From positions 1-17,055 of the forward strand of contig JBEDUN010000154.1 in assembly GCA_040414675.1 (NCBI GenBank): a stretch of 17,055 nucleotides of DNA. Reading direction: 5' to 3'. This document shows positions 14,839 through 17,055 of this stretch, in pieces (the first letter of the stretch is position 1; each line of letters starts with the position of its first letter). This DNA is from JARBAU01 sp040414675. GTDB taxonomy: Archaea > Thermoproteota > Nitrososphaeria > Nitrososphaerales > Nitrososphaeraceae. A model generated the notes under the pieces. That model was not told the DNA's origin and did no database searches. It saw only the letters and a program-made list of their open reading frames with translations. Made by a program: the position numbers and the translations under genes.

Positions 14839-14891
14839 CTTGACTTCTCCTAGTCACCGTTAGAAAAACGAGATAAAAGTTAATAACTTAA

Positions 14892-15137
14892 GCTGAAATC
14901 ATTCCTATTTTAGTTTCCTTCAATGTTATTGGGAATAACCTTTATACTGGATTGGCTATCAAAAGAAAAGGCGATTTTAGCGTCTTAGAAAGGCTGCAGA
15001 CATATAACGGGATATATAGTTTAAAATCAATCAATCAATTCTTTAACAAAGTCGATAACGCAACAATTGCGACCATGCAAAATCCAGCTTGGGAACAAGA
15101 CTGATATTACTGGACTATACATGGCCGTGCTAGATAA
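14892..15137 (+). pseudogene. unidentified degraded frame
   Basis: Open from 14892 to TGA at 15102-15104, the frame reads LVSFNVIGNNLYTGLAIKRK, GDFSVLERLQTYNGIYSLK, NQFFNKVDNATIATMQNPA and WEQD, then stop, YYWTIHGRAR and stop. It has good coding character but no clear start. From 15123 an overlapping frame (MAVLDNFGWVNRTANNAT) takes over, as expected of a gene broken by frameshifts. Family not recognised. Confidence 0.35.
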
Positions 15138-15198
15138 TTTTGGTTGGGTAAACCGCACCGCTAATAATGCTACCAATCTACTGCTTGTTATGTTTTAG

Positions 15199-15363
15199 AG
15201 AACAAGGTTACGTTTTGATAAAATACTACCGCCCTGTACCACTTTTTGCAAAGCATTTGTCACTGGCACTCCGTCACTGCAATTGGCAAATCAATTTGGC
15301 TTCAAACGACCCAATTGTAGTGGCCAGTGGCATTATTCTCTCCTAGCAGCGGCATTAGCGTAG
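15199..15363 (+). pseudogene. unidentified degraded frame
   Basis: A 54-codon open frame without a start reads AFVTGTPSLQLANQFGFK, then RPNCSGQWHYSLLAAALA before TAG. Composition is protein-like. It probably belongs with the preceding and following degraded frames as one lost gene, but this cannot be shown from sequence alone. Confidence 0.25.
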
Positions 15364-15394
15364 TCGATAGGGTATAGTTCCAGTTAGGAGTTAG

Positions 15395-15565
15395 CCCACT
15401 TGGCATGCGCCATATCTAACTGTCGTAGCTGGGGCAATACCGATCTTTGAGTTTAATTTCCCTAATGCAATAAGGAGGATACTCGAATTATCAATACTTT
15501 TTACTGCGGGACTCACTATTTTTCCGAAGATTTGTAGACTAAAAGTATTAGTCAGCCAGTATTGA
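15395..15565 (+). pseudogene. remnant of a hydrophobic, membrane-type protein
   Basis: A 56-codon frame without a start reads APYLTVVAGAIPIFEFNF, then PNAIRRILELSILFTAGLTI, then Lys/Arg residues and TGA. The hydrophobic stretches suggest a membrane protein fragment. An 85-codon frame on the opposite strand (15391-15648) covers the same DNA but is less protein-like, so this strand is preferred, weakly. Confidence 0.25.
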
Positions 15566-15604
15566 CTATAATATATCATGTCATTTGTTAGCCGAGGGCA
15601 GACT

Positions 15605-15697
15605 ATGAAAGACATAATCCTGATAGTTGGTATTTCTGTAGCGTTCATAATAGCAATGCTGCTGGTAGTATTTTTTGTCCCGGCTGGTCATAAGTAA
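15605..15697 (+). CDS. possible one-helix membrane peptide, 30 residues
   Basis: The frame encodes MKDIILIVGISVAFIIAML, then LVVFFVPAGHK: a single transmembrane helix with a short polar end. GAGGG lies seven bases before this ATG, a reasonable ribosome site; an in-frame ATG at 15578 has none. It could be a small membrane-complex subunit or the tail of the degraded gene upstream. A stem-loop starts directly after the stop. Confidence 0.4.
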   Translation: MKDIILIVGISVAFIIAMLLVVFFVPAGHK

Positions 15698-15698
15698 T

Positions 15699-15728
15699 CC
15701 GGTTGGCAAGTATTCACCAACCAACCGG
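15699..15728 (+). other. stem-loop after the small membrane peptide
   Basis: CCGGTTGG (15699-15706) pairs with CCAACCGG (15721-15728) over a 14-base loop. No T-run follows, so it is not a typical archaeal terminator; it may stabilise the 3' end of the transcript. Confidence 0.45.
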
Positions 15729-15962
15729 GTAATTCAGTACACCAGCACGTTACCGCAGTACGTGACGAAACAACGGCAGGACTAACTTAGAACAATAATC
15801 CTTAAACTTTCAAGATCGACTATTATTATTCTTCAACTATGACATTTTTCTTATTAGTCTCCCTGGGTCTGTGTACTGGTTATCGCAATTTGTGTTGTCG
15901 CTGTTGATGTGGGTTCTAGTCCTGTTTATTTACTATTCAATCATACAATAGTCTAACACATA

Positions 15963-16062
15963 CACACAACAAATTCAAATTTCTGGAGTAGGATAGGACA
16001 TATCTCTCGTCCACCATTAGTATTATCTTATCCTATCATCGTTACTTCAGAGTAGTTGTGTG
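15963..16062. ncRNA. candidate structured element, long imperfect hairpin
   Basis: Three nested pairings occur in order: CACACAAC (15963-15970) with GTTGTGTG (16055-16062); CTGGAGTA (15983-15990) with TACTTCAG (16043-16050, one G-U); and GGATA (15991-15995) with TATCC (16029-16033). Internal loops are asymmetric. No known RNA family is recognised and expression is unknown, so this is only a structural candidate on either strand. Confidence 0.3.
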
Positions 16063-16570
16063 GGTGGGTGATCACAATTTCATGAATTAAAAGACTGCTT
16101 ATAGAAGAAAAATCAATCGTTTTAAATAAAATTCTTTGAGGATGGTCTATATCATTCTTCATTTTTGGACATCTGGAATGATGAAAGCGACCAGGACTGT
16201 ACCTCAAATACTACTAATGGAGATAGATACCCCATTAGGACTTAAACTCAGCATTTAGAAATCTGATTATAGAACAATAGTCGTAATCCTTAAGAGACTT
16301 CTTCCAAGATGGTTGATAGCGATCAGAATTGTACATGGAATAGCCTTCAGACTAATTAGGCGTCTTTGACTCCAGTAGGTTTAGAAACTCAGGTCTATTG
16401 GCTTAACATAATTTGTTAGTAGAATTAGGCAGTCACTATTCAAATAGGATTTTGTCGTAATAAGATTGCTTTTACGAGTTCGTGTCTTCAATCTCTGTCT
16501 GCCATAGGACCGACATACGAATGCCATAGGAAGTCAAGAACAAACAAATACTAACTAACTGGGTCGAGTT

Positions 16571-16594
16571 TGAGATAGGGTGCACACTATCTCA
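16571..16594 (+). terminator. stem-loop followed by a T-rich tract
   Basis: TGAGATAG (16571-16578) pairs with CTATCTCA (16587-16594) around GGTGCACA, and TTCTTTATTT follows. It resembles a terminator for plus-strand transcription, although no plus-strand gene is visible upstream; it might end a non-coding transcript from the region above. Confidence 0.35.
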
Positions 16595-16714
16595 GGCTTC
16601 TTTATTTCCAGGGCTGTCTGTATGTCTATCTGACATTTGCCAAAATAGGCGATTGGATTAAAAATTTATGTCAGAGATAGACTCTAGTCTTCGAATAAGT
16701 CAATTGTGTAAAAA

Positions 16715-17055
16715 TTATTCAGGGGGCATTTTCTCCAATTCTTGTTCTTCTTTTGTGTTTAACAATTTATACACTCCAGCAGCGATCAATCCGCCTGCAA
16801 TCGGAGCTACCCAATAAATCCATTGATAACTAAAGTTGAACATTATCAAAGCTGGGCCAAAAGAACGAGCAGGATTTAGTGATCCACCTGTAATCGAAGC
16901 TCCAATCATGACGTTCAAACCAAGTGTGATACCTATGGCCAGACCGGCTAAAGGGACTATTCTAAAGTTCCTTGATGTTGTGGTCGCTAAAACAACGTAC
17001 ACTAGAGTAAATGTCATTACTGTCTCCAAAATTAGTGCTCTTATAACATTATTGT
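16715..17055 (-). CDS. aquaporin (MIP family), C-terminal part, cut by window edge
   Basis: Major intrinsic protein channels conduct water, and some pass ammonia or small solutes, across the cytoplasmic membrane. The visible part starts in helix 4 (RALILETVMTFTLVYVV, continuing off the window edge), then helix 5 (LAGLAIGITLGLNVMIG), the second pore half-helix with GGSLNPARSFGPAL (NPA motif and selectivity-filter Arg), helix 6 (WIYWVAPIAGGLIAAGVYKLL) and a short acidic tail. NPARS, not NPARD, favours a water-type aquaporin over a glycerol facilitator. The frame is open to 17055 without needing a start, so the apparent TTG at 17029 is internal; the first NPA motif lies outside the window. TAATTTTTAC at the stop may serve as terminator. 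In an ammonia oxidiser a role in osmotic balance is plausible, but the sequence does not prove it. Confidence 0.88.
   Translation of the reverse strand, partial: NNVIRALILETVMTFTLVYVVLATTTSRNFRIVPLAGLAIGITLGLNVMIGASITGGSLNPARSFGPALIMFNFSYQWIYWVAPIAGGLIAAGVYKLLNTKEEQELEKMPPE

Larger units (their letters stand above)
15729..16714. other. gene-free interval before the aquaporin
   Basis: I see no gene on either strand. It holds a long imperfect hairpin (15963-16062), a stem-loop at 16571-16594, a nine-base direct repeat GCCATAGGA (near 16500 and 16523), and two weakly similar 31-base stretches (16180-16210 and 16312-16342, 23 of 31 identical). The aquaporin's transcript probably ends at T-runs just below 16715. 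Confidence 0.5.

Noticed and set aside
15391..15648. 85-codon minus-strand frame
   Set aside because: It has no ribosome site or family signature, and the opposite strand carries more protein-like hydrophobic segments and a small gene with a ribosome site.
16180..16342. Possible CRISPR or tandem repeat
   Set aside because: There are only two copies at 23 of 31 identity with no regular spacing; no CRISPR array is present in the window.

Overview
The window is AT-rich archaeal DNA. Outward-facing TATA boxes, near-leaderless starts, TTG/GTG starts, Asn/Ser/Thr-rich exported proteins and a characteristic thaumarchaeal surface Ig-like domain point to a soil-type ammonia-oxidising archaeon of the Nitrososphaerales, probably close to Nitrosocosmicus. 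That placement is inferred from protein style, not from a marker gene.

Layout. 1-1000: a tiny His/Ala-rich exported protein built on a 60-bp GC-rich tandem repeat, then an exported Ig-like protein. 1237-1731 (minus): two very small genes, one with a Cys/His cluster and one exported. 1910-3037: a NodB-type polysaccharide deacetylase homologue whose first three catalytic motifs are eroded. 3171-4235 (minus): a two-domain exported Ig-like protein. 4290-5241: a complete IS element with 9-bp target duplications and a nonsense-interrupted DDE transposase. 5458-6825 (minus): an exported PQQ-type sugar dehydrogenase. 7248-8156 (minus): a second deacetylase with intact motifs. 8481-10108 (minus): a phosphoesterase (acid phosphatase / phospholipase C type) split by a frameshift. 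10266-10648: remnants of an alpha/beta hydrolase joined to an unknown gene. 10649-11461: a membrane-anchored exported protein of unknown function. 11462-12655: mostly gene-free, with a gene remnant and strong dyads. 12656-13423: an Ig-like protein with a His-rich repeat tail. 13569-14067: two small unknown genes diverging from a back-to-back TATA dyad. 14292-14838 (minus): an ABM-domain membrane protein with a start-proximal frameshift. 14892-15697: degraded frames and a one-helix membrane peptide. 15698-16714: no gene, but a long imperfect hairpin. 16715-17055 (minus): the C-terminal part of an aquaporin, cut by the window edge.

Nearly every recognisable gene up to 13.4 kb encodes an exported or surface-anchored protein (three Ig-like proteins, two deacetylase-fold proteins, a sugar dehydrogenase, a phosphoesterase, two His-rich proteins). 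The region therefore reads as an envelope or extracellular-polymer locus undergoing duplication and decay, not as one operon: genes are mostly single, on alternating strands, each with its own promoter. At least five genes carry a frameshift or in-frame stop. Real decay and assembly error both fit, and reads would be needed to decide.
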